A DNA stretch of 10,883 nt from Nanobdellota archaeon (GCA_018894775.1 JAHIPG010000241.1:1-10883), one strand, 5' to 3'. Shown: positions 1 to 7,200, numbered from the stretch's first letter. Notes: a model not told the origin generated them from the sequence alone. A program made the numbers and translations.

Positions 1-3
1 CAT

Positions 4-27
4 TTACTTTTTTGTAGGGAGGAACAT
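4..27 (-). CDS. 7-codon leader ORF followed directly by a start codon at the window edge
   Basis: ATG 27 reads MFLPTKK and ends in TAA at 6-4, immediately followed in the same frame by ATG 3-1, where the window stops. With an excellent SD at the right distance, ribosomes should initiate here. They could then restart at the adjacent ATG, the probable first codon of a further minus-strand gene lying outside. The gap after the methyltransferase stop is only 60 nt and has no terminator, so that gene is probably in the same transcript. The alternative is that the peptide is the start of a gene broken by a mutation or sequencing error. Confidence 0.4.
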   Translation of the reverse strand: MFLPTKK

Positions 28-73
28 ATTTATTTCCACCTCCTTTCGAAACAAAAACTGTTTTTTCCTCCCT
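16..73 (-). repeat. 9-bp inverted repeat around the left-edge SD
   Basis: AGGGAGGAA at 16-24 is exactly complementary to TTCCTCCCT at 65-73 (40-nt loop). In the minus-strand RNA, the 3' arm lies within codons 2-4 of the leader ORF, and the loop holds the SD. The same 3' arm contains CCUCC, which can instead pair with the SD GGAGG. Two exclusive structures are therefore possible: SD free, or SD masked. Pairing is seen by eye; folding energy was not computed. Confidence 0.45.
36..43 (-). promoter_or_regulatory. near-perfect Shine-Dalgarno site in the left-edge leader
   Basis: The minus strand reads GGAGGTGG inside AAAGGAGGTGG, the strongest SD in the window. It lies 8 nt before ATG 27-25, the optimal distance. 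Since that ATG opens only seven codons, the site either serves a leader peptide or feeds the next ATG at 3-1. Confidence 0.6.
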
Positions 74-87
74 GCACTTTTAGTTTA

Positions 88-1014
88 CTACCATCTCATA
101 CTTTCCTTAAACCTGCTCAGTTTCTCATCTTTTTCCGGTTTTCTGAAGATGAAAAGATGCTCATGCATAAGAAGCAGGAAATTGAATTTTACTGACATAT
201 TTTTCCAGAGTGGTGCTGTTTTTGTGTGATGCTGCACCTTTATTATATTCTCTTTTAAAATAAAATATTCCTCCAAGAAAGACTGCATTACCCTGAACGA
301 TATTGGAACCTGATGCTTGTGCCTTCTTGTATCGCCCATTAAAACAGCGCAGTACCCTCCGGGTCTAAGGATTCGCTGAAACTCATGCGCTACATTTTTC
401 ATTTCTCCTGCGAATTCATTAATGGAATGAACCTTTGACAAATCTCCTTCCTGTTTATGGTTTGAGTTTTTTGTATAAGGAATTATGCTCGCATAAGGCG
501 GATGTGTGGCAATTAAATCAATACTTTCCTTTTTAATCAAATTAAGGTTTCTTGCATCGCCGAGATATGTTTTTTGTGTTGAGTCTGGGAAGTCTGCATC
601 AATTGAGCTGAAATTGAGCCTGTCCCTTGTAATCATAATTGCCTCTTTGTTGATGTCAACACCTATCCCGTTTCTTCCCAACAGCTTGCACTCAATTAAT
701 GTTGTTCCACTGCCTGCAAAAGCATCCAAAACAGTCTCGCCCTTTTTTGAGTACCTTAAAATCAGGTTTCTTGGTACCTGCGGCGCCCAGTTCCCCCTGT
801 ACTTTGCATTCAGGTAATGCGTTGCCCAGTCCCCGCGCTTTGGAAAACTCCAGACAGTGTTTGTTTCCATCTCAAAATCTTCAGGCTGCAATCTTTTAAC
901 CTTCCAGCGCTCCCCTATCGGTATTTTCACATCCTCAATAACTATTTCATTGTGCGCTGAAACAAAATTTTTATAATCGGAAGATGTGAGAGTGGACATT
1001 GGGATGTAGTTCAC
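88..1014 (-). CDS. N4/N6-type amino-methyltransferase, probably DNA-modifying
   Basis: 308 residues from GTG 1014, with ATG 999 as alternative (neither has an SD; an in-frame TGA lies just upstream). Key parts: VWSFPKRGDWATH at 54-66; PRNLILRYSKKGETVLDAFAG, with SAM-binding motif I DAFAGSGTT at 97-105; motif II GIGVDIN at 116-122; catalytic HPPY at 171-174 (ATHPPYAS); then RILRPGGYCAVLMGDTRRHKHQVPI at ~214-238 and IIKVQHHTKT. The order motif I then motif IV, with no large target-recognition insert, and the length fit the COG0863-type methylases. N4/N6 enzymes usually have S/T/D-PPY, and His replaces that residue here. HPPY versions occur in a widespread family I recall being annotated as DNA methyltransferase or Trm11-like, so tRNA as substrate is not excluded. 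No restriction nuclease is adjacent. Local GC reaches ~60% (e.g. 780-840), well above module A and B genes, suggesting a different origin. Confidence 0.88.
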   Translation of the reverse strand: MNYIPMSTLTSSDYKNFVSAHNEIVIEDVKIPIGERWKVKRLQPEDFEMETNTVWSFPKRGDWATHYLNAKYRGNWAPQVPRNLILRYSKKGETVLDAFAGSGTTLIECKLLGRNGIGVDINKEAIMITRDRLNFSSIDADFPDSTQKTYLGDARNLNLIKKESIDLIATHPPYASIIPYTKNSNHKQEGDLSKVHSINEFAGEMKNVAHEFQRILRPGGYCAVLMGDTRRHKHQVPISFRVMQSFLEEYFILKENIIKVQHHTKTAPLWKNMSVKFNFLLLMHEHLFIFRKPEKDEKLSRFKESMRW

Positions 1015-1045
1015 ATTTTCCGATCAGGCGCAGCAGTTCTTTTAC

Positions 1046-1100
1046 TTAGTTACAGGTTAGTTATAGGTTAGTTATGAGAAGTTGAAAGTAAGTTGAAAAG
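1046..1100. repeat. five 11-bp tandem repeat units before the methyltransferase gene
   Basis: Plus-strand units are TTAGTTACAGG, TTAGTTATAGG, TTAGTTATGAG, AAGTTGAAAGT and AAGTTGAAAAG, each 11 bp and contiguous. The first three are close copies. The last two form a second subtype, sharing GTT with a one-base phase shift. The period equals about one helical turn, so copies face the same side of the DNA, as in arrays for cooperative binding. It may also be simple slippage. It lies between two same-strand genes. Confidence 0.75.
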
Positions 1101-1106
1101 AAAATA

Positions 1107-1118
1107 CCTTTAAATTTG
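1107..1118 (-). promoter_or_regulatory. possible TATA-type promoter for the methyltransferase gene
   Basis: The minus strand reads CAAATTTAAAGG, containing TTTAAA, directly after the radical-SAM stop. With archaeal spacing, transcription would start near 1083, so the tandem repeats would fall in the 5' leader. No SD precedes the methyltransferase start, so this promoter and the start codon remain uncertain. Confidence 0.25.
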
Positions 1119-1122
1119 AGTT

Positions 1123-2382
1123 CTAAAAGCACTTCGTTGGTGGTTTACAAATTTTATCAGGGAACCATGCATCGGGGACCTTTTGTAAAACCTTTTCTCT
1201 TGGAAGGTCTCTCAACTCCATTGATAATTTCTTAGTCACACCTTTTCTTTCGAGAAGACCACTATGAAATGGGAATCCATGTCGAACACAGATGTTTTGT
1301 TTTCTTACGTTTCTCCTGAATTGCTTTACTTCTGCGTCGGACCATTTCGGATGGATGAAATAGTCTTCTGAATTTTGACGGCTTCTTGAGTTGAAATGGT
1401 CATAAAGTTGTGTCATAGGCCTATACCTACAATCCGTAATTTGAACTTTCCATTTCCAACACTTGAGTCGTTTCCTTTCCATCTCTAGAAAAGGTATGTC
1501 CCAATTGAATATCATGAAAACATATATATCCTTTGCAGGATATCTTGCATTTTCTAGTGTATGTATCTGTTTTTCAATTCGCTTCCATTGACTATAATTC
1601 CAGTCCCATGCGATCCTTGGATTGTCGAACCTTGCCTTTTTGAGTGCAATTGCAAGTTCTGGTCTTTCTTCGAGTATCCGTCCATCAAAGCCACTTTGAG
1701 ATTCGCAACGGACCACTTTGCTATTATACTTTAACCCTGAAATTTCTTTAAGAAATTCATCAATATGTTTGTTCGTTAATAGATTGTTATCATAAAAAAC
1801 TAGCTTATTAGAACAAATTTCATCCTTTATAGTTCTCTTTGATGTAAATTTTGGTTCAAGTTTCCAAGTATAACAGAATTTACAATGCCTAGGGCAACCC
1901 CTAGTCGAATGAATAATCTGATAATTAAGTGGGTGTGGATTGGGTGGAATCAATGAATACTCCGGCGGACACTTATCTGCAGCATCATAAATACCAAAAT
2001 GTGGTTTAACTGAGTATTGCTTACAGTTCTCCTTAAAGTCTTTGTTATTAAAATGAAGCGAAGCATATATTCCACCAGCTCGAATGACGCTGTTTGGGTA
2101 AGCACTGCGATAAAACTTGACACTATTCCAGAAATACTCGCTCCAATATGTAAATAGTGAAGTTATCCATATTTCATCTGGAACAAAACCTGCTCGAGCA
2201 TTTCCCCTCACTAACTTTACCTTTGTAACTCTCCTAGTATTTTTCAGGTACGCCCCAATCTTTAGAAGACCAATCGGTAGAAAGTTCTTATGATTTTTGC
2301 TTTTAGGAGGAATTGGAAAGTCTGGCTCCACTAATAGAATGCTCAACGACTCATTTTTGATGTTTTTTTTCACCATTTTCAT
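1123..2382 (-). CDS. radical-SAM protein with B12-binding-type N-terminal region
   Basis: 419 residues. The start at ATG 2382 is supported by GAGGT 4 nt upstream. Residues ~14-130 resemble the Rossmann-like B12-binding-type domain that precedes many radical-SAM cores (ILLVEPDFPIPP, FLPIGLLKIGAYLKN at 34-48, AGGIYASLHF at 102-111). There is no DxHxxG motif, so cobalamin may be bound base-off or not at all. The radical-SAM motif is CX3CX2C at C163, C167 and C170 (RGCPRHCKFCYTW), ligating a [4Fe-4S] cluster that cleaves S-adenosylmethionine. The rest is a partial-barrel-like region with a WNYSQW/ WNWDIP-type aromatic stretch and a basic C-terminus. The substrate is unknown. The chain is complete and appears intact. 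A sister fragment lies at 7312-7217, showing this gene type was once elsewhere in the island. Downstream of the TAG (1125-1123) the transcript is U-rich (TATTTTCTTTTC), a possible end point. Confidence 0.88.
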   Translation of the reverse strand: MKMVKKNIKNESLSILLVEPDFPIPPKSKNHKNFLPIGLLKIGAYLKNTRRVTKVKLVRGNARAGFVPDEIWITSLFTYWSEYFWNSVKFYRSAYPNSVIRAGGIYASLHFNNKDFKENCKQYSVKPHFGIYDAADKCPPEYSLIPPNPHPLNYQIIHSTRGCPRHCKFCYTWKLEPKFTSKRTIKDEICSNKLVFYDNNLLTNKHIDEFLKEISGLKYNSKVVRCESQSGFDGRILEERPELAIALKKARFDNPRIAWDWNYSQWKRIEKQIHTLENARYPAKDIYVFMIFNWDIPFLEMERKRLKCWKWKVQITDCRYRPMTQLYDHFNSRSRQNSEDYFIHPKWSDAEVKQFRRNVRKQNICVRHGFPFHSGLLERKGVTKKLSMELRDLPREKVLQKVPDAWFPDKICKPPTKCF

Positions 2383-2429
2383 ATAAACCTCGGAATATAT
2401 AGGTCTTCCGATCTCTCCTGTTTTTTTAA

Positions 2430-2441
2430 GATTATAAATAA
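2430..2441 (-). promoter_or_regulatory. possible promoter for the radical-SAM gene
   Basis: The 59-nt gap between the module B stop and the radical-SAM ATG contains minus-strand TTATTTATAAT. This fits an archaeal TATA box with a transcript starting ~25 nt downstream and a short leader carrying the SD. It also contains TATAAT, a bacterial -10, with only a weak TTGAAA at a 19-nt spacing upstream. Either reading would give the radical-SAM gene its own promoter. Motif-level only. Confidence 0.3.
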
Positions 2442-2858
2442 TTACTTCTTAATTTTTTCAAACTCATCTACTAATTCCGATTCAAGTTTTTTAATATAAC
2501 TCCCAAATTCTCCACCCAAAACTTTGGTTTTTAATATTTTTATACCACCAGCTGCGTACTCTTCGGCAATAGAGTAAACTTTTGCTTCGTCGAGTAATAC
2601 ATTTAAATCGGCCTCTTCTTCTGCTATAGCTATTGCTTTCATTATGCTTTTTAGTTTTGTTGGGACATGGTAAAGGAGTATAAGCCCGTCTTTAGTATCC
2701 AATTTAACTCTGTGCTTCTCTTTGTAGCCTGTAGTCAACGCCATCATAAAAATGTCTATAAGGGGTTTTCCCTTTAAAAGCTCTTCTTTTTTTAAGAGGT
2801 CATAAATTTCTCTGTCACCTTTCCTACAACTCAGTCTGTCTGGGGATTTACTTTTCAT
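2442..2858 (-). CDS. small protein resembling Dnd-system-associated proteins
   Basis: 138 residues from ATG 2858; its start lies inside the DndD-like gene (11-nt overlap), so it is the last gene of the coupled set. The N-terminal half RLSCRKGDREIYDLLKK, then PLIDIFMMALTTGYKEK (33-48), has the build I associate from memory with small Dnd-linked families: a basic N-terminus, then a helix with an 'IFMLAaaLGy' pattern, as in dnd_assoc_4-type proteins. DndE is also small and often sits beside DndD, but the residues do not clearly match DndE. The C-terminal half is helical (AEEEADLNVLLDEAKVYSIAEEYAAGG) and ends in a charged helix ESELVDEFEKIKK. The position beside a DndD-like ATPase supports the link. 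Whether it binds DNA, the ATPase or a mark is unknown. The family match needs a profile search. Confidence 0.75.
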   Translation of the reverse strand: MKSKSPDRLSCRKGDREIYDLLKKEELLKGKPLIDIFMMALTTGYKEKHRVKLDTKDGLILLYHVPTKLKSIMKAIAIAEEEADLNVLLDEAKVYSIAEEYAAGGIKILKTKVLGGEFGSYIKKLESELVDEFEKIKK

Positions 2859-4857
2859 ATGAGACCACCTTCGCTTCACTCCCTTTTTTATATTCTTCGA
2901 ATTTTATTTTATATTCCTTACAAACGTTTTTAGATAAGCTTTTTCTAACTGCAGGCGTGTATTCTGCACCAGTTACCAATATTACCACCTGTGTGTCCTT
3001 GAAATATTCTGGCAAGCTTCTTGCAATATCTTGTCTCTCCTCTGTATCAATTCTTGCTAAAGGGGTGTCTATAACTATTGGCACATCAAAACCCGAAACT
3101 GTATTTAGCGCGGCCATAAATGATAATGCTAACGATTCCCTTTCTCCGGCACTCAAAGTACCCAGTGCTTTTCTGCCAGTCTGATCTAGAACTAAAAAAT
3201 TGTAATTGTCATCTATTTTTACTTCTTTGTATGTCACTTTCTTCCAGATTATATCGAAAAATTGCTTCTTTGTTTTCTCTTCTATCTCTTCTCGTATTTC
3301 TCCCATAATCTCAGTTTTAATTTTATTTGCAATATCTAAAACGCTATTACAGAAAGAAAGAATTCTACGAAGTTCTTGGAATTTCTCTTCTTTTTTTAGT
3401 TCTTTGTTTAGATCGCGGTCAATCTGCACGAGCCTCTCATCTTTCATGTTATCTATCTTAACTTTAATTTCACCTATTTTCTGGTCCACATTGCTTATTT
3501 CGTTATTATACTCCTCTAGTTTTTCTTCTAACCTTTTGATCTCTTTCACATCACAACCTTTAATTTCCTCTTCAATCCTTTTTAGTCTTTCGTTATTCTT
3601 TTTTTCCCTCTCTTCTAAGTCTTCGACTCTTTTTCCATACATAATTTGCTTTTTACGAAAATCTGAGCTTTCATCTATTAATCCTCTTAAGTAACCACAT
3701 AGCTCGATGATTTCTCCACTTATGTTACCAATATCCTTGCAACTTTGTAGGAATAATTCTACATTTTTTCTATATTCATTTTTCTTTGATATATCTGTAC
3801 CACATATACAAACACCTTTTTCGAGCAATCTTTCTAAGAAGTTTTTTGCGATAGGTGGAGGGATTTTTCCCGCCTCTTCTTGCTTGCTAATAATTCGCCA
3901 AGATTGATTAATTGCTTCGTGAGTTAATATTAGGGGAGACATCTCAATTAGGTAATCAGATCTATTTTTTCTTTCTTCCTCCAGCTCGCTTTCTAATTTA
4001 AGTAAATCTTGTTCCAATCCTTCTCTTTCTTCTGCTAATTTCTTAATATTCCTAGGAGATTCCCTTAGTTTTTTATCAATTTCATTTCTATGTTCTTTCG
4101 CCTCCTTTTTTGCATTTGATTGTTTCCCTAATTCATTTTTCATCTTTTCTAACGAGTCTAGTAAAGCAGTTTTCTTTTCTTCAAGTTCTTTTATTTCTGG
4201 AGTCAACCCTTCAGATGACCTCAAAAACTCATCTTTTGTTTTGTTCAAATGATCAATCATTCTATCTAATAAATCTAACTGGGATATTTTAAAAACAGCC
4301 TCTTTTATTATCCCCCCCGATTCTTCTTTGAAATAATTGTCTAATCTTTCCCCATCAAAAAGGAAGTACTCATTAATTTTTTCTGGCAGTAATCGCTGGA
4401 CAATATGGGCAGGATCACGAAACTCTCCTTTTATATCCTTCCCTATCTGCACAAACACTTCTAGTTTTGTTCCATCAGATTGATTTGATAGGTAGCGGTC
4501 GCTGATTTGTTCAGCATCGTCTTTCTCTGATTTTTGTATCCAAACAGTTCTTTTTATTTTATATCTTTTATTTTTATCATTGCTTATTAATTGGATTTCA
4601 ACTTCTACAGTAGTTTTTTCATTCACTCCTAAGTCATTGAGGGCTGATGTGTTTACAATAGGTAGCCCTTCGCTTTTACTGATATGAAATTCTTGGCCAT
4701 ACAAACACCATGTAATTGCATTGAGAATATTTGTCTTGCCGGCTCCGTTTCTCCCTTCAATAATCACAATATTTTTTCCTTTCTCTCCAGCACCCAGATT
4801 AACTGTTTGATCTCTATATTGCCGATAGTTTTTTAGCTTTATGTAATCTATTATCAT
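2848..4857 (-). CDS. DndD-like SMC/Rad50-type ATPase
   Basis: 669 residues from ATG 4857, which directly follows the stop of the small gene. A longer frame opening at 4935 only reads back through that gene. The N-terminus MIIDYIKLKNYRQY is the usual first strand of this ATPase class. Walker A GRNGAGKT is at 35-42, followed by AITWCLYG. FLFDGERLDNYF at 165-176 matches the FFFDGE-type motif I associate with DndD-family proteins. Long coiled coils (~200-320 and ~395-515) flank a CICG zinc-hook-like loop at 350-353. The C-terminal half-site has signature LSAGE at 568-572 and Walker B PIVIDTPLARID at 593-604, then a VVILVTGAEY strand. The ends form one ABC-type head that dimerises on DNA. DndD works in DNA phosphorothioation, but no sulfur-transfer partner lies in the window, so a related restriction or defence ATPase is equally likely. 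It overlaps the next gene by 11 nt. Confidence 0.9.
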   Translation of the reverse strand: MIIDYIKLKNYRQYRDQTVNLGAGEKGKNIVIIEGRNGAGKTNILNAITWCLYGQEFHISKSEGLPIVNTSALNDLGVNEKTTVEVEIQLISNDKNKRYKIKRTVWIQKSEKDDAEQISDRYLSNQSDGTKLEVFVQIGKDIKGEFRDPAHIVQRLLPEKINEYFLFDGERLDNYFKEESGGIIKEAVFKISQLDLLDRMIDHLNKTKDEFLRSSEGLTPEIKELEEKKTALLDSLEKMKNELGKQSNAKKEAKEHRNEIDKKLRESPRNIKKLAEEREGLEQDLLKLESELEEERKNRSDYLIEMSPLILTHEAINQSWRIISKQEEAGKIPPPIAKNFLERLLEKGVCICGTDISKKNEYRKNVELFLQSCKDIGNISGEIIELCGYLRGLIDESSDFRKKQIMYGKRVEDLEEREKKNNERLKRIEEEIKGCDVKEIKRLEEKLEEYNNEISNVDQKIGEIKVKIDNMKDERLVQIDRDLNKELKKEEKFQELRRILSFCNSVLDIANKIKTEIMGEIREEIEEKTKKQFFDIIWKKVTYKEVKIDDNYNFLVLDQTGRKALGTLSAGERESLALSFMAALNTVSGFDVPIVIDTPLARIDTEERQDIARSLPEYFKDTQVVILVTGAEYTPAVRKSLSKNVCKEYKIKFEEYKKGSEAKVVSYEK
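2865..2871 (-). promoter_or_regulatory. Shine-Dalgarno site fixing the small Dnd-associated-type gene at 2858
   Basis: The minus strand reads AAGGTGG, 6 nt before ATG 2858 and inside the last codons of the ATPase gene. It decides against the GTG at 2879, which would add seven residues and has no such site. Confidence 0.6.
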
Positions 4858-4858
4858 T

Positions 4859-5077
4859 CTACTCGCCCTTCCATTTCTTAGCGTATTTTTTAATATGAGA
4901 TTCGTATTCTTCTTTAACTCTCGGTTTGATTTCATCGATATGATCGAATTCTATTAAAAGCATCTTATTTAAAAATTCCTTAATCTCTTCAGGAAATTTG
5001 CCATTGGTTATTTTCTCTTTTATTTTTTCATTAATTTCCTCTCTTATCTTGATGTCTTTTCCCATTTTATCACTCAT
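4859..5077 (-). CDS. small helical protein (72 aa) between helicase and DndD-like ATPase
   Basis: Starts at ATG 5077, whose A is the last base of the helicase TGA stop (TGATG), with AAGGTG just upstream. A GTG at 5080 or a later ATG at 5065 are alternatives. It ends with TAG at 4861-4859, one base before the DndD-like ATG. The product is predicted all-helical and highly charged, with segments EEINEKIKEKI, EEIKEFLNKMLLIEFDHID and VKEEYESHIKKYAKKW. It has no Cys and no membrane segment. I do not recognise the family. The strict coupling on both sides implies fixed stoichiometry with the helicase and ATPase, so an adaptor or subunit of that complex is the simplest inference. An antitoxin-like role is an alternative. 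Confidence 0.75.
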   Translation of the reverse strand: MSDKMGKDIKIREEINEKIKEKITNGKFPEEIKEFLNKMLLIEFDHIDEIKPRVKEEYESHIKKYAKKWKGE

Positions 5078-7200
5078 CACACCTTAAATTTTTTCTCGAT
5101 TATGTAAATTTTGTTTAGACACTCTGTACTATTAAGTGCGATAGATGCAAACTCCCTATACCTTTTTAATTCTTTCTTCAGTATTTTCCTTTCTAATTCT
5201 AAGAAATCATTACTTATAGCACCGGAAAGAGTTGGTACAACTATGATATCATAAATAATCGCCTTCTCCTTACCTGAAAAGCGTCTTAAAACCCTTCCTC
5301 TTCTTTGAATGTACTGTTTAGGATTTCCTGTGCTTGCTAACATTATAGCTGTTTTAGCCGGTGGAACATCAACCCCTTCATCTAAACATCCCATAGCAAC
5401 TAGCGCTTGGTATGTCCCTTCAGCAAATTTTTGGAGTAAAAACTCTCTTTCAGAGTAGCCATTATATCTCTTTTCAGGTTTTGTACCTTCATCCATAGTA
5501 AATTTGTGTTGAACGATACCCCTTTCATTTAAAATATCTTGTATTCTACCTATCTGTTCAGGTGAACAATAAACTAACCAATGCTTTATTTCATCTGTTT
5601 CATTCAATATTCTATTAAATGCATCATACTTGTTAATGGCGTTTTTAATAATCTCCTGGCGTTTAAAACATAACAAAGAAAACCATCTTTCTTTTTCTTC
5701 ATCATTTTTTGACCGGTAATATGATTTGGCGATTTTTTCACTTTCCTTTTCATATTTTTCTAATTCTTCTTCAGTGAGTTCTACAAAGAACGGTCTATAT
5801 TCATATGGTACAAGGTAAGTTTTTCCTGTAATTGGATTTATTGTGTTAATTGCATCTTTTAATGAAAATTCAAAAACAGTACCTCCAAAATAATCAAAAA
5901 GTTTCTCTGTGCCTTCTAAATCAAACCAACGTTTAGGGGTAGCGCTTAAACCCAATCTAAAATGATAATCCTCTATTAAGCCTTTCTTTCTCTCAGGCGC
6001 TCCAATTCCATGGACTTCGTCAACAATTAAAAATAATTTTTCATTTGGTATCCTAATTATTTTAATGAAATCATCCGTCGGGAAGGTAGCATGGGTTGTT
6101 AGCACTATTAATTTCTCATTAACTCCGTTCTTTATGTCCAAGAGAGAATCAGCTAATTTGTCCTTCCAACCTGGATTGCTACTATCAGCAACGGTAGTAT
6201 CATAAGTCATTCCAAATTCGTTTATGTCATCCATCCACTGTTTTATTAAATGGTCATAAGGACAAGCAATAACAGTGACTAATATTTTCTCTCCTTCCAT
6301 CACTTTTTTGAGACCACCTAAAGCAGCAAATGTTTTTCCTGTCCCTGTTGCCATCTCAAAAATCCCTTTTCTATCATTATTTATCCAGTTTGTAATTGCT
6401 TGATTTTGATATTCCCATAGTTTAATTATTTTTTTCTTCTTTTCAATCCTTTTTTTTAACCATTTTTCCAGTTTTAATTCGTCGATATTATCTGGAGCCA
6501 TTTCAATTAATTTCTTTTTCACTGCAGTGGGAACATCTATTACTTTTGTTCTTCTTGCATCATCATTCCAAAATTTTTTGAACTTCTCACTATCTGCAAT
6601 AAGATAAGGTCTTTCACCCTCTATCCAACTACGAAAAACCTTAAATTCTTCAATATTTTCTTCCCATGCCGTTGCAGACTCATTGTCAGAGCCACTAAAC
6701 GCGATATTGTCACCATTTTCATCCTCAAGGACTCCAACCTTCTGATGAAATATTCCATATTTTTCTATCTTTTCTTCATCCATAGGGGTAATATTTTCAT
6801 CAGTTACAACAGCCACCTTGATTTCTAAGGTATTATTAGCTATCATCCATCCAAGAGCCCTTACATGATCTCGGATAAACTCATCTTCTAAACTGTCTAA
6901 ATCTTCAAGTATTATTCTTTCTATTACTTTTGTAGGATTTTCATGTGCTTCTTTAATTGCTTCAACATCTGATTTGCGTAATTTAGCACTACAAATCAAT
7001 TCCATATGTCCACCATTAGATATGAACTTAGAAATTCCTTTTGCAGCCACAGCAAGACTGCTTGAAGAGAAAAACCCAGCTAATCTTTTATATTTAACAG
7101 AATTTGATAGTACTGGGATATAAAAATCATCGAGGATGTCATCAGAATCAGAATCGTATGCATTCTTTAAGTCTAAATCTTTCAAGGACATTTTTATCAT
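5077..7200 (-). CDS. SF2 DEAD/DEAH-type helicase with N-terminal phospholipase-D-like nuclease domain
   Basis: A 707-residue protein. Residues ~20-215 form a PLD-superfamily domain: FFSSSSLAVAAKG near 43, an HxK motif at 152-154 (HQKVGVLED) and a downstream GSDNES at 170-175. PLD-family nucleases carry one HKD motif per chain and act as dimers. Here the acidic residue after HxKx4 is Glu followed by Asp. Residues ~260-660 are an SF2 helicase: LWEYQNQAI at 261, Walker A ATGTGKT at 284-290, DEVH at 394-397, SAT at 419-421, a GCLDEGVDVP segment at 604-613 and motif VI QRRGRVLRR at 632-640. This PLD-helicase build is common in restriction and phage-defence loci (established knowledge), where it loads on and cuts or blocks foreign DNA. 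ATG 7200 and ATG 7191 are both possible starts, and neither has an SD. The stop overlaps the next start (TGATG). Cytosolic; module B's probable effector (inference). Confidence 0.93.
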   Translation of the reverse strand: MIKMSLKDLDLKNAYDSDSDDILDDFYIPVLSNSVKYKRLAGFFSSSSLAVAAKGISKFISNGGHMELICSAKLRKSDVEAIKEAHENPTKVIERIILEDLDSLEDEFIRDHVRALGWMIANNTLEIKVAVVTDENITPMDEEKIEKYGIFHQKVGVLEDENGDNIAFSGSDNESATAWEENIEEFKVFRSWIEGERPYLIADSEKFKKFWNDDARRTKVIDVPTAVKKKLIEMAPDNIDELKLEKWLKKRIEKKKKIIKLWEYQNQAITNWINNDRKGIFEMATGTGKTFAALGGLKKVMEGEKILVTVIACPYDHLIKQWMDDINEFGMTYDTTVADSSNPGWKDKLADSLLDIKNGVNEKLIVLTTHATFPTDDFIKIIRIPNEKLFLIVDEVHGIGAPERKKGLIEDYHFRLGLSATPKRWFDLEGTEKLFDYFGGTVFEFSLKDAINTINPITGKTYLVPYEYRPFFVELTEEELEKYEKESEKIAKSYYRSKNDEEKERWFSLLCFKRQEIIKNAINKYDAFNRILNETDEIKHWLVYCSPEQIGRIQDILNERGIVQHKFTMDEGTKPEKRYNGYSEREFLLQKFAEGTYQALVAMGCLDEGVDVPPAKTAIMLASTGNPKQYIQRRGRVLRRFSGKEKAIIYDIIVVPTLSGAISNDFLELERKILKKELKRYREFASIALNSTECLNKIYIIEKKFKV

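Noticed and set aside
506..899. Plus-strand ORFs across the methyltransferase gene
   Set aside because: Antisense to conserved methyltransferase motifs, low-complexity hydrophobic products, no SD.
1046..1100. The 11-bp array as a plasmid-type iteron origin
   Set aside because: No replication initiator gene is present and the units are only 11 bp and imperfect; regulatory array or slippage is more likely.
3206..3694. 162-codon plus-strand ORF (and neighbours at 2957-3308, 3707-3907, 4110-4292)
   Set aside because: They are Ser/Leu/Phe-rich mirror translations of the coiled coil and head of the DndD-like gene, with no motif and no sensible context on the plus strand.
4858..4935. N-terminal extension of the DndD-like protein to 4935
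   Set aside because: It reads back through the small gene in another frame. The family's conserved N-terminal strand begins exactly at the ATG at 4857.
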